Made by a program: the position numbers and the translations under genes | NCBI GenBank assembly: GCA_043778315.1 | Contig: JAYWGJ010000240.1 | Span: 1-25,143, forward strand | DNA length: 25,143 nt | Direction: 5' to 3' | DNA from: JBEEMU01 sp043778315 | GTDB taxonomy: Bacteria; Bacteroidota; Bacteroidia; Chitinophagales; Saprospiraceae | Notes under the pieces: model-generated | Seen by the model: only the letters and a program-made list of their open reading frames with translations | The model's database searches: none | What the model was told of the DNA's origin: nothing | Part shown: piece after piece, positions 1-5,694 of the stretch | Layout: the number at the start of each line of letters is the position of its first letter | Numbering within the stretch: the stretch's first letter is position 1

Positions 1-2
1 TG

Positions 3-311
3 CGTTTAACGCAAATCAAAACAATCGACCCAAATTTAGTGATGGGTAACAACTTGTCGGTAGCTACTTATGAAGCTGAAATCAGCAAGTTTCGCAACAA
101 TTTGAACAACTATAATGCCAAGTTAGCAGGTTTAGATGCCGATTTAACGGCTTTAAACACTAATGAAAAGGCATTAAAAGACCTTTCAGACCGTATGCTC
201 GCAGGTGTTGGTGCTATTTACGGCAAAAACTCACCCGAATACGAAAAGGCGGGCGGTGTCCGGAAAGACAAGAAAAAGAAACCTACACGCCCCACTAAAC
301 CGACCGTATAG
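3..311 (+). CDS. Small coiled-coil hypothetical protein, 3' end
   Basis: The reading frame is open from the first bases of the window to a TAG at 309-311, so the true start probably lies upstream. An internal GTG/ATG at 39-44 is a possible but less likely start. The visible 102 residues are hydrophilic and heptad-rich (Asn/Leu/Ala), consistent with a helical hairpin or coiled coil. They end in a conserved-looking block, RMLAGVGAIYGKNSPEYEKA, then GGVRKDKKKK and a Pro/Thr/Lys tail. I have seen this kind of ending (YGKNS.EYE.AGGVRK) in small uncharacterised proteins of Bacteroidetes and some cyanobacteria; no function is known to me. There is no signal peptide or membrane segment in the visible part. 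A strong terminator follows at once. Whether it is preceded by other genes cannot be seen. Confidence 0.75.
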   Translation, partial: RLTQIKTIDPNLVMGNNLSVATYEAEISKFRNNLNNYNAKLAGLDADLTALNTNEKALKDLSDRMLAGVGAIYGKNSPEYEKAGGVRKDKKKKPTRPTKPTV

Positions 312-315
312 GCAC

Positions 316-360
316 AAAAAAAACGGATTGTTGCAACTATTGCAGCAGTCCGTTTTTTTT
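316..360 (+). terminator. Rho-independent terminator
   Basis: A-tract, then CGGA/TTGTTGCAA paired with TTGCAGCAG/TCCG around a CTA loop, then eight T. It lies 5 bases after the stop of the first gene. The A-tract on the other side makes it potentially bidirectional. Confidence 0.9.
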
Positions 361-450
361 GTTTTTTTATGTTTTGAATTGAAATCTAATTTAAAACGCT
401 TTCAAAATGGTTTCAATTCGATTTATATTTTGAATTGCGATATATAGCAA

Positions 451-478
451 GCCTCCCCCAGCCCCTCCATTAGGAGGG
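451..478. repeat. C-rich hairpin repeat (candidate interspersed element)
   Basis: CCTCCCCCAGCCCCTCC followed by ATTAGGAGGG forms a short hairpin. Runs of this composition are common dispersed intergenic repeats in Bacteroidetes genomes. Only one copy is visible here, so the repeat call rests on resemblance. Confidence 0.4.
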
Positions 479-782
479 TAGCAGCTACGTTTTAACTATT
501 TTTCGGCTTTCCCGATAATCACGCCTAATTTAAAACATATACAGAAATAAAACCTGTACAAAAAATAGGTTTTTTGTACATCAAATGTAAATTTGAGGAT
601 TTTTAATTGTTAAAAAAGTGTTATAAAAACAATAATTTACAAATTAAATCTACACTATATAAATCGTGTCGCGCCTTGTTTTATAAGGGCTTAGGAAATA
701 TTGAAAATATGAAATATAGATTTTTATATGTTTATAAAGGTAAAATAAGTGCGAAACAGTAGTTTATTTGGTAAAAGTGCCG

Positions 783-790
783 TATCTTTG
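783..790 (+). promoter_or_regulatory. Candidate -7 box (TATCTTTG)
   Basis: Matches the Bacteroidetes -7 consensus TAnnTTTG. The nearest TTG upstream (768-770) is too close (12 bases) to be a standard -33 box, so this is a one-element match. It would give a leader of about 150 nt for the lipoprotein gene at 948. Confidence 0.5.
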
Positions 791-867
791 TAACTCGTTA
801 CAAATTAAGGTAATCCACACAAGCGTAGTTCGCCGCGTACAAGGCGATATTTACACAAAAATTTTAT

Positions 868-907
868 TTATTATCATGTCACAAAAATTTACTTTTTATG
901 ATAATAA
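868..907 (+). promoter_or_regulatory. Leader stem-loop over a small ORF start
   Basis: A perfect 10-bp inverted repeat, TTATTATCAT at 868-877 and ATGATAATAA at 898-907, with a 20-base loop. The left arm contains the first two bases of the ATG at 876 and the loop begins with its G. A second small palindrome, ACAATAA/TTATTGT, follows at 913-928. Together they fold most of the leader just before the lipoprotein gene. A regulatory role is inferred from position only. Confidence 0.4.
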
Positions 908-938
908 TTCAAACAATAAAATTATTGTGAAACTTTAA
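876..938 (+). CDS. Possible 20-residue leader peptide
   Basis: ATG at 876, twenty codons (MSQKFTFYDNNSNNKIIVKL), TAA at 936-938. It ends 9 bases before the ATG of the lipoprotein gene, a spacing that would allow translational coupling. Its start lies in the stem-loop at 868-907. It is very short, has no family I recognise, and could be chance in AT-rich DNA. The close spacing and the hairpin are the only arguments for it. Confidence 0.22.
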   Translation: MSQKFTFYDNNSNNKIIVKL

Positions 939-947
939 ATATAAAGT

Positions 948-2558
948 ATGAGTTCTTCTATCCAAAGTACAAAAAAACCTAGTTTATTGTACCAAAAAGC
1001 GAAGCTAAGTACACAAAACATAGGATTTTGTCTTCTTTTTTTCTTTATTACAATACTATTAAGTAGTTTGACAAGTTGCGCTAAATTTTCATCGCGCAAC
1101 GATATTGCCACCCAAAAAGCACTCTCGGTTACTTACCAACACCTCACTTTCAAGAGCGACACCGTTTTTTCGGCTACTATCATCGTTCGCAATACCAGTG
1201 CGAAGCCGCTCACCAATTGGCAAATAGCGATTCCTTTGCAAGCCAAAATAGACAGCATCAGCAACGGACGCTTCGTGATTGCAGATACGCTCACGCTCGT
1301 TCAACCATCAGCAAGAGCGACTACGCTGCGCTCGCACGACAGCACTATTATATGTATTTCGGGTGCTATTGATAACAAGAAATTTCAACTTCCCGCTCGT
1401 GCCTACTTCAGTCAGCGGCACATCAAATTTGAGGCTACCGCTCGTATTGCAAAAGCGGACGAAGACGCGCCGCACCGAATTGACCTCGCGCTCTACCCTG
1501 ACGACTACGCACCAACCACTAATATCCGAATCGGACAAGGACGGCTGTCGCCCGCCGCAGACCAATCGGTAGATGCGGTAATACCAACCAATCGCAAAAC
1601 GTGGGCAATGGCAATCGCGCACGCGCACAAATTATTCACTTACGCCTCGGGCGTGGAAAATCTGCCCGAAAGCTACTATTTTGCAACTGCTATGCGGGAG
1701 TCGAATTGTGGCTGCGATAAAGCGGCGGAGATAGACGCGGCTTATGCGTTTCCGTTTGGTTATCAGCCGCGAACCGCGTCGCAAGGCTGTTTTCAGCTCG
1801 AAAAAGGTACAGCATACCAAGAGCTACACCAAGCCTACCCGATGCGATTTCCCGAAAACGGATATAGCAGCATCGTTTCGGGCAGCAACTTCGAGACCGC
1901 CGCGCTCACCAAAGCGCACTACGATTTATTTAGTGTAAAACTGCTAGAAGTATCGAAAGGCTACGACGTGAAGGGCTTTTTTAATACCTCACGCGACTCC
2001 GCGTCGGCTGTAAAACTGCTTTCTTTAGCCTTTAATAGAGGCGTTTGGGCAGGCGCGGTAGAGGCTATTTTTAGTACGCAACGCACAAGAGCCGTGAAAG
2101 TAGCCGATATTTCTACCCTTATGAAGGTAGATGATATTGCATCAAAATATGTCAAAAATATTGCTAATTATACCAATACTTTAAATAGCAAACTCAATAA
2201 ACTACCAAAAACAGAATTAAATATTAGCCCAAGAACAGGTATGCCAAATAATATGTTTTATAGTTTTTATGACGAACAGATAGAATGGGCAGATGTAGAA
2301 GCCTATATCACAAAAATTCAGCCGCTTTACCGCGACCAAAATATGAAATTAGTGAAGCTCCGTTTGCACAAAAAATTTAATAGTATTAATGGCGGCGCAG
2401 CAATTTCATTTCAAAAACAATTTGGCGCAGTTTTAGACCAACTTGTGCTTTCGCTGCCTATCAGCGACCCGTCGGCATACATTGCGCACGCTTATGGCGA
2501 TAAAAATTTAATAGTAAGCAATACTAGGTCTTCTAGTTTGATTGCTGCACGGAAATAG
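948..2558 (+). CDS. Lipoprotein with lysozyme/transglycosylase-like domain
   Basis: 536 residues. The N-terminus has a long charged n-region, a hydrophobic segment (about 26-40) and a lipobox ending in Cys44 (LTSC), so a lipid-anchored envelope protein is predicted. Residues 55-160 look like a beta-sandwich of the CBM2 or bacterial Ig-like type: a conserved-looking NTS...LTNW stretch, then Ser/Thr-rich strands. Residues 218-380 hold motifs that resemble soluble lytic transglycosylases: Glu251-Ser252 in an AMRESN context, then ASQGCFQLEKGTAY at 277-290 (compare S..G..Q), and a SLAFNRGVWAG stretch comparable to the usual YNAG motif. Glu251 would be the catalytic acid. The C-terminal 150 residues are helical and unassigned. 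The function, peptidoglycan or polysaccharide cleavage at the outer membrane or in the periplasm, is an inference from these motifs. The gene stands alone between a hairpin-rich leader and a terminator. Confidence 0.75.
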   Translation: MSSSIQSTKKPSLLYQKAKLSTQNIGFCLLFFFITILLSSLTSCAKFSSRNDIATQKALSVTYQHLTFKSDTVFSATIIVRNTSAKPLTNWQIAIPLQAKIDSISNGRFVIADTLTLVQPSARATTLRSHDSTIICISGAIDNKKFQLPARAYFSQRHIKFEATARIAKADEDAPHRIDLALYPDDYAPTTNIRIGQGRLSPAADQSVDAVIPTNRKTWAMAIAHAHKLFTYASGVENLPESYYFATAMRESNCGCDKAAEIDAAYAFPFGYQPRTASQGCFQLEKGTAYQELHQAYPMRFPENGYSSIVSGSNFETAALTKAHYDLFSVKLLEVSKGYDVKGFFNTSRDSASAVKLLSLAFNRGVWAGAVEAIFSTQRTRAVKVADISTLMKVDDIASKYVKNIANYTNTLNSKLNKLPKTELNISPRTGMPNNMFYSFYDEQIEWADVEAYITKIQPLYRDQNMKLVKLRLHKKFNSINGGAAISFQKQFGAVLDQLVLSLPISDPSAYIAHAYGDKNLIVSNTRSSSLIAARK

Positions 2559-2572
2559 TCTTTGCATTTACT

Positions 2573-2609
2573 AAAAAAGCCCTCGGTGCAACTGCATGGA
2601 GGGCTTTTT
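2573..2609 (+). terminator. Rho-independent terminator
   Basis: AAAAAAGCCCTC and GAGGGCTTTTT flank a loop of about 14 bases. It starts 15 bases after the stop of the lipoprotein gene. Confidence 0.85.
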
Positions 2610-2703
2610 GTGTGGGAAAGAAGAGAAACTGTGTCGCAAAAGGCGAGTAGGCAAAAAGGAATACGAATCAAGCACAAATAAAACACTAAAAACCAAATAA
2701 AAA

Positions 2704-2734
2704 TTGCTTTTTTCGCTTGCGCTACTTACCTTTG
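2704..2734 (+). promoter_or_regulatory. Bacteroidetes-type promoter of the desaturase gene
   Basis: TTG at 2704-2706, 20-base spacer, TACCTTTG at 2727-2734. This is a full match to the -33/-7 arrangement of the Bacteroidetes primary sigma factor. It implies a leader of roughly 80 nt before the ATG at 2824. Confidence 0.75.
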
Positions 2735-2823
2735 TCTGCAACTTTATAAATATTATTTTTGTTAAATGTAAATAGAAGCAAATCACGGTATAATCCAATA
2801 GTATTCAATTCATTATCAAAAAA

Positions 2824-3780
2824 ATGAACAACTTTTTACAGTCCGAACACGACCAGCCGCACCCGTCGCGCACCCGCGAAATATTGCGCAAACACCCAGA
2901 AATCGGCAAATTAATGACCCGCAACCCGTACACCGCGCTGATTATCGTATTTGTACTTTTATTTCAGACCGCCATGGTATTTGCACTGCATTTTTACGAT
3001 GCCGCGTGGTGGGTTGGGCTTATAGCCGCGTGGTGTATCGGCGCGTTCGCGAGTCACACGAGTTTTGTGTTGATACACGAAGCGACGCATAATTTAATCC
3101 TAAAAAATCGAACTGCCAATAAAATATTGGGTATAATGGCAGATATGCCAAATGTACTACCGAGCAGTGTTGGGTTCAGAAGTTACCATATCAAACACCA
3201 TGCGCATCAAGGCGACCACGATCTCGATGCCGATATGGCTTCGCACTGGGAGGCGCGGTTGGTTGGCAACAGTGCGATAGGCAAATCACTTTGGTTGTTG
3301 TTTTTTCCTATGTTCCAATTGATGCGTCCGCCGCGTCTAAAAATGGCGTTTTGGGACAATTGGATGCCAATAAACGTGGTCGCTTGCTTGGGTTACGGCT
3401 TTTTGGTCGGCTACCTTTTCGGCACAGTCGGTTTGGTGTATTTGCTCGGTTCGTTCACTTTTTCGGTCGGTTTGCACCCACTCGGCGGACGTTGGGTACA
3501 AGAGCATTACCTGGTAGAAGGCGAGCAAGAAACGTATAGTTACTACGGTCCACTCAACTTTTTAGCTCTAAACGTGGGCTACCATAACGAGCACCACGAC
3601 TTTCCTGCCATACCGTGGAGCAATCTGCCCAAAGTACGCGCTATCGCACCCGAATACTACGATACCCTGGTCTATCATACTTCGTGGACGAGGTTGTGGC
3701 TGCGTTTTATTTTTGATAAAAAACTGTCGCTTTACTCTCGCGCAGAGCGGACAGTAGCAGGCAAATTAGCCGCAAATTAA
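2824..3780 (+). CDS. Fatty-acid desaturase, sphingolipid delta-4 (DES1-like)
   Basis: 318 residues, an integral membrane di-iron desaturase. Three histidine boxes are intact: HEATH at 85-89, HIKHH at 122-126 and HNEHH at 254-258. Hydrophobic segments lie at about 37-57, 61-84, 153-168 and 182-215. Beyond the boxes, the protein matches what I know of the eukaryotic dihydroceramide delta-4 desaturase family (DEGS1/DES1). It has an N-terminal RTREILRKHPEI segment, LHP.GG..VQEHY in place of LHP.SGH.IAEHY, and ETYSYYGPLN..ALNVGYHNEHHDFP, with an EYYD segment after it. The length also fits (DES1 is about 320 residues). The likely reaction is O2-dependent insertion of a trans-4 double bond in the long-chain base of a ceramide-type lipid; substrate and position are inferred. 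The gene is monocistronic with its own consensus promoter; no sphingolipid synthesis gene (spt, ceramide synthase) is in the window. An acyl-lipid desaturase of another specificity is the main alternative. Confidence 0.88.
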   Translation: MNNFLQSEHDQPHPSRTREILRKHPEIGKLMTRNPYTALIIVFVLLFQTAMVFALHFYDAAWWVGLIAAWCIGAFASHTSFVLIHEATHNLILKNRTANKILGIMADMPNVLPSSVGFRSYHIKHHAHQGDHDLDADMASHWEARLVGNSAIGKSLWLLFFPMFQLMRPPRLKMAFWDNWMPINVVACLGYGFLVGYLFGTVGLVYLLGSFTFSVGLHPLGGRWVQEHYLVEGEQETYSYYGPLNFLALNVGYHNEHHDFPAIPWSNLPKVRAIAPEYYDTLVYHTSWTRLWLRFIFDKKLSLYSRAERTVAGKLAAN

Positions 3781-3810
3781 ATTATAAATATGATTATTAA
3801 ATATATTGCT

Positions 3811-3818
3811 TACTTTTG
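3811..3818 (+). promoter_or_regulatory. Candidate -7 box (TACTTTTG)
   Basis: Fits TAnnTTTG and lies 55 bases before the ATG of the DUF5606 gene. No correctly spaced TTG is visible upstream, so the match is partial. Confidence 0.45.
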
Positions 3819-3873
3819 TAAGCAGTATTGAAAATAAAAAATTAACAGGGTTTAAAAATATATTTATTTACCA

Positions 3874-4323
3874 ATGAATTTAAAAATGCTTATTTCTGTG
3901 AGTGGCAACAACAACGGAATTTTCAAAATAGTGAGCAACCGCAAAGACGGTTTAATTGTGGAGAGCATCGCTGACGCAAAAAAACAGTTTTTACCGACTC
4001 GTGGCAATCAGTTTGTACCCGTAGAGTCTATCTCGATATACACGGAAGAAGAAGAAAACGAGCCGTTGAAAAACGTGTTTGCGGCTATGCTTGCGCAGTT
4101 GGAGGCTGTGCCATTGCCCGACGCAAAAAAGGCAAGTAACGACGAATTGCGCGCCTACTTAACTGCGGTCATGCCGCACCATAACAAAACTCGTGTATAT
4201 GCGAGCGACATCAAAAAACTCGTAAAATGGTTCGACCAACTGCATAAAGCAGGTATTTTGCACCAAGAAGACCCAGAAGACGTAGCGGCAGCAGAATCTG
4301 ACGCGACAATAACTGCGGATTAA
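3874..4323 (+). CDS. DUF5606 domain protein
   Basis: 149 residues, cytosolic. The N-terminal 60 residues are a compact beta-rich module (MNLKMLISVSG... FKIVS... LIVESI... FVPVESISIYTEEE), which I recognise as the DUF5606 domain found almost only in Bacteroidetes. It is followed by a helical region (PLKNVFAAML...) with a YASDIKKLVKWFDQL stretch and an acidic, low-complexity tail. The family has no established function; the small N-terminal barrel would suit binding of nucleic acid or protein, but this is a guess. It has its own -7 box and a strong terminator, so it appears to be transcribed alone. Confidence 0.85.
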   Translation: MNLKMLISVSGNNNGIFKIVSNRKDGLIVESIADAKKQFLPTRGNQFVPVESISIYTEEEENEPLKNVFAAMLAQLEAVPLPDAKKASNDELRAYLTAVMPHHNKTRVYASDIKKLVKWFDQLHKAGILHQEDPEDVAAAESDATITAD

Positions 4324-4347
4324 ATTCATTAGAATTTTATAAAATAC

Positions 4348-4390
4348 AAAAAGGAATTTCGCAACTTTAGGGTTGCGAAATTCCTTTTTT
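4348..4390 (+). terminator. Rho-independent terminator (bidirectional)
   Basis: Near-perfect inverted repeat: AAAAAGGAATTTCGCAAC at the left, a 6-base loop, then GTTGCGAAATTCCTTTTTT. The A and T tracts on both sides allow it to stop transcription from the DUF5606 gene and, from the other strand, from the reductase gene ending at 4566. Confidence 0.9.
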
Positions 4391-4408
4391 GTGGTTTTTA
4401 TATTATGA

Positions 4409-4550
4409 ATTTTTGGTTCTTTGAGAATTTTTGGGGACGAAGCGCAACGGTGTGCGGGTGCGGGTTTGAACCCGCACCTTGCCTATTTTGTGCGGGTTAA
4501 AACCCGCACGCCGATAAAATCCACAAAAACTTTCAAAGAACCGAATTTTT
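4409..4550. repeat. Nested palindromic repeat element
   Basis: Outer arms at about 4409-4436 and 4522-4550 are imperfect inverted repeats sharing GGTTCTTTGA and TTTTTG. Inside are two 20-bp self-palindromes of nearly the same sequence: GTGCGGGTTTGAACCCGCAC at 4458-4477 and GTGCGGGTTAAAACCCGCAC at 4490-4509. The whole thing could fold as a cruciform with two hairpins at the tip. It lies between two convergent genes, next to the terminator. No ORF is inside. It looks like a REP- or MITE-like mobile repeat. Confidence 0.7.
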
Positions 4551-4565
4551 TAAATTACGCGCTAA

Positions 4566-5570
4566 CTAAAACGCCGTCACGCCGTTCACCGTAGTATATT
4601 TGAGCGTCAGTTTTTTGTCTGGATTGATGCGTTTCCACGCCGATTGAACCATTATAGTCGCTTCATGAAAACCGCAAAGTATCAATTTCAGCTTACCCTC
4701 ATACTCGTTGATGTCGCCGATAGCGTAGATGCCATCTACGCTTGTCGAGTAGTCGCGAGTGTTCACATTTATAGCATTTTTGCTGATATTTAAGCTCCAA
4801 TTCGCTATCGGTCCGAGTTTTGGCGACAAGCCAAAAAGCGGTATAAAATGGTCGGTCGGGTAAGTGACTATGCCTTCGGGCTGCTGTATTTCGACGGCAC
4901 GCAGCGCGTTTTCGTCGCCTTCCAAACCCACAACTTCCGCTTCGGTGATTAATTTAATCCGTCCTTCGGCAGCTAAATGTAACACTTTTTCTACACTATC
5001 GGGCGCGCCTCTAAATTCCGTTCGGCGATGCACCAATATAATTTCGTTGGCTACGTCCGCCAAAAAAATAGTCCAATCCAAAGCTGAGTCACCGCCGCCG
5101 CTAATCACAATATTTTTATTGCGATAAAATTCAGGGTCTTTGATGATGTATTCTACGCCTTTGTCCTCAAAATCGGTGATATTTGCGATAGGTGGTTTGC
5201 GCGGCTCGAAGCAACCGAGTCCGCCCGCGATAGCGATGACATGCGCCAAATGCACCGTTCCGCCGTGCGAAACGACACGAAAACGACCATCTTCTGTGCG
5301 TTCTATGCTTTCGGCGCGCTCGCCGAGCGTAAAACCAGGTTTGAACGGCGCGGCTTGTAGCAGCAAATTATCAATCAATTCGCCTGCCAATATACTCGGA
5401 AAACCGGGAATATCGTAAATTGGTTTTTTGGGATAAATCTCGGTGAGTTGTCCGCCCGCCTGCGGTAAATAATCAATAAGATGACAACGCAGCTTTACCA
5501 AACCCGCCTCAAAAACGGTAAATAAACCGACAGGGCCTGCGCCGATTATTAAAATATCTGTTTCAATCAT
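4566..5570 (-). CDS. Ferredoxin/flavodoxin--NADP+ reductase, type 2 (YumC-like)
   Basis: 334 residues with the two-dinucleotide-domain fold of the thioredoxin reductase superfamily. The FAD motif GAGPVG is at 10-15. An AGGQLTEIYP segment follows at 38-47. The NADP(H) motif GGGDSA is at 158-163, followed by VHRRTEFRGA. The second FAD motif, AIGDINEYEGKLKLI, is near the C-terminus. There is no CxxC redox pair, which separates it from thioredoxin reductase and fits the YumC-type ferredoxin--NADP+ reductases. It would move electrons between NADPH and ferredoxin or flavodoxin in the cytosol; in aerobic Bacteroidetes this could supply reduced ferredoxin to desaturases or cluster assembly (inference). 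The start is the ATG at 5568-5570. It is downstream of metG on the same strand with a 124-base gap that holds its own -7 box. Confidence 0.88.
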   Translation of the reverse strand: MIETDILIIGAGPVGLFTVFEAGLVKLRCHLIDYLPQAGGQLTEIYPKKPIYDIPGFPSILAGELIDNLLLQAAPFKPGFTLGERAESIERTEDGRFRVVSHGGTVHLAHVIAIAGGLGCFEPRKPPIANITDFEDKGVEYIIKDPEFYRNKNIVISGGGDSALDWTIFLADVANEIILVHRRTEFRGAPDSVEKVLHLAAEGRIKLITEAEVVGLEGDENALRAVEIQQPEGIVTYPTDHFIPLFGLSPKLGPIANWSLNISKNAINVNTRDYSTSVDGIYAIGDINEYEGKLKLILCGFHEATIMVQSAWKRINPDKKLTLKYTTVNGVTAF

Positions 5571-5626
5571 GCTTAAAATAAGATTTTTTTTTGTTATTTT
5601 TAGTTGTTATAATTAACTAAATTATG

Positions 5627-5634
5627 CAAATTTA
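5627..5634 (-). promoter_or_regulatory. Candidate -7 box for the reductase gene
   Basis: On the minus strand the bases read TAAATTTG, 56 bases before the ATG at 5570. No TTG lies at the normal 19-20 base spacing, so only the -7 part is supported. Confidence 0.4.
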
Positions 5635-5660
5635 ACAATAAAAACAAGCAATTTGTTGCT
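5635..5660 (-). terminator. Weak terminator after metG
   Basis: On the minus strand AGCAA-CAAA-TTGCT is followed by TGTTTTTATTG. The stem is only 5 bp, so read-through into the reductase gene is likely. Confidence 0.3.
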
Positions 5661-5694
5661 AAAAATAACAAAAATGGAAAAGATAATATTTGCA

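Larger units (their letters stand above)
361..875. other. Gene-poor AT-rich interval with small hairpins
   Basis: No credible coding sequence is seen. It contains a C-rich repeat-like stretch at 451-478, in which CCCTCC at 463-468 pairs with GGAGGG at 473-478 over a 4-base loop. It also contains a perfect 10-bp stem at 556-579 (GTACAAAAAA, loop TAGG, TTTTTTGTAC). A TAAATTTG at 588-595 looks like a -7 box without a good -33. The rest is AT-rich leader or spacer for the downstream lipoprotein gene. Confidence 0.6.

Noticed and set aside
2571..2798. Minus-strand frames between the lipoprotein and desaturase genes
   Set aside because: They overlap the terminator and the desaturase promoter and have no recognisable features.
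4458..4509. Sequence resembling a tRNA T-arm (GGGTTTGAACCC)
   Set aside because: The surrounding bases form only simple palindromes; no acceptor, D or anticodon arms and no CCA-compatible end are seen.
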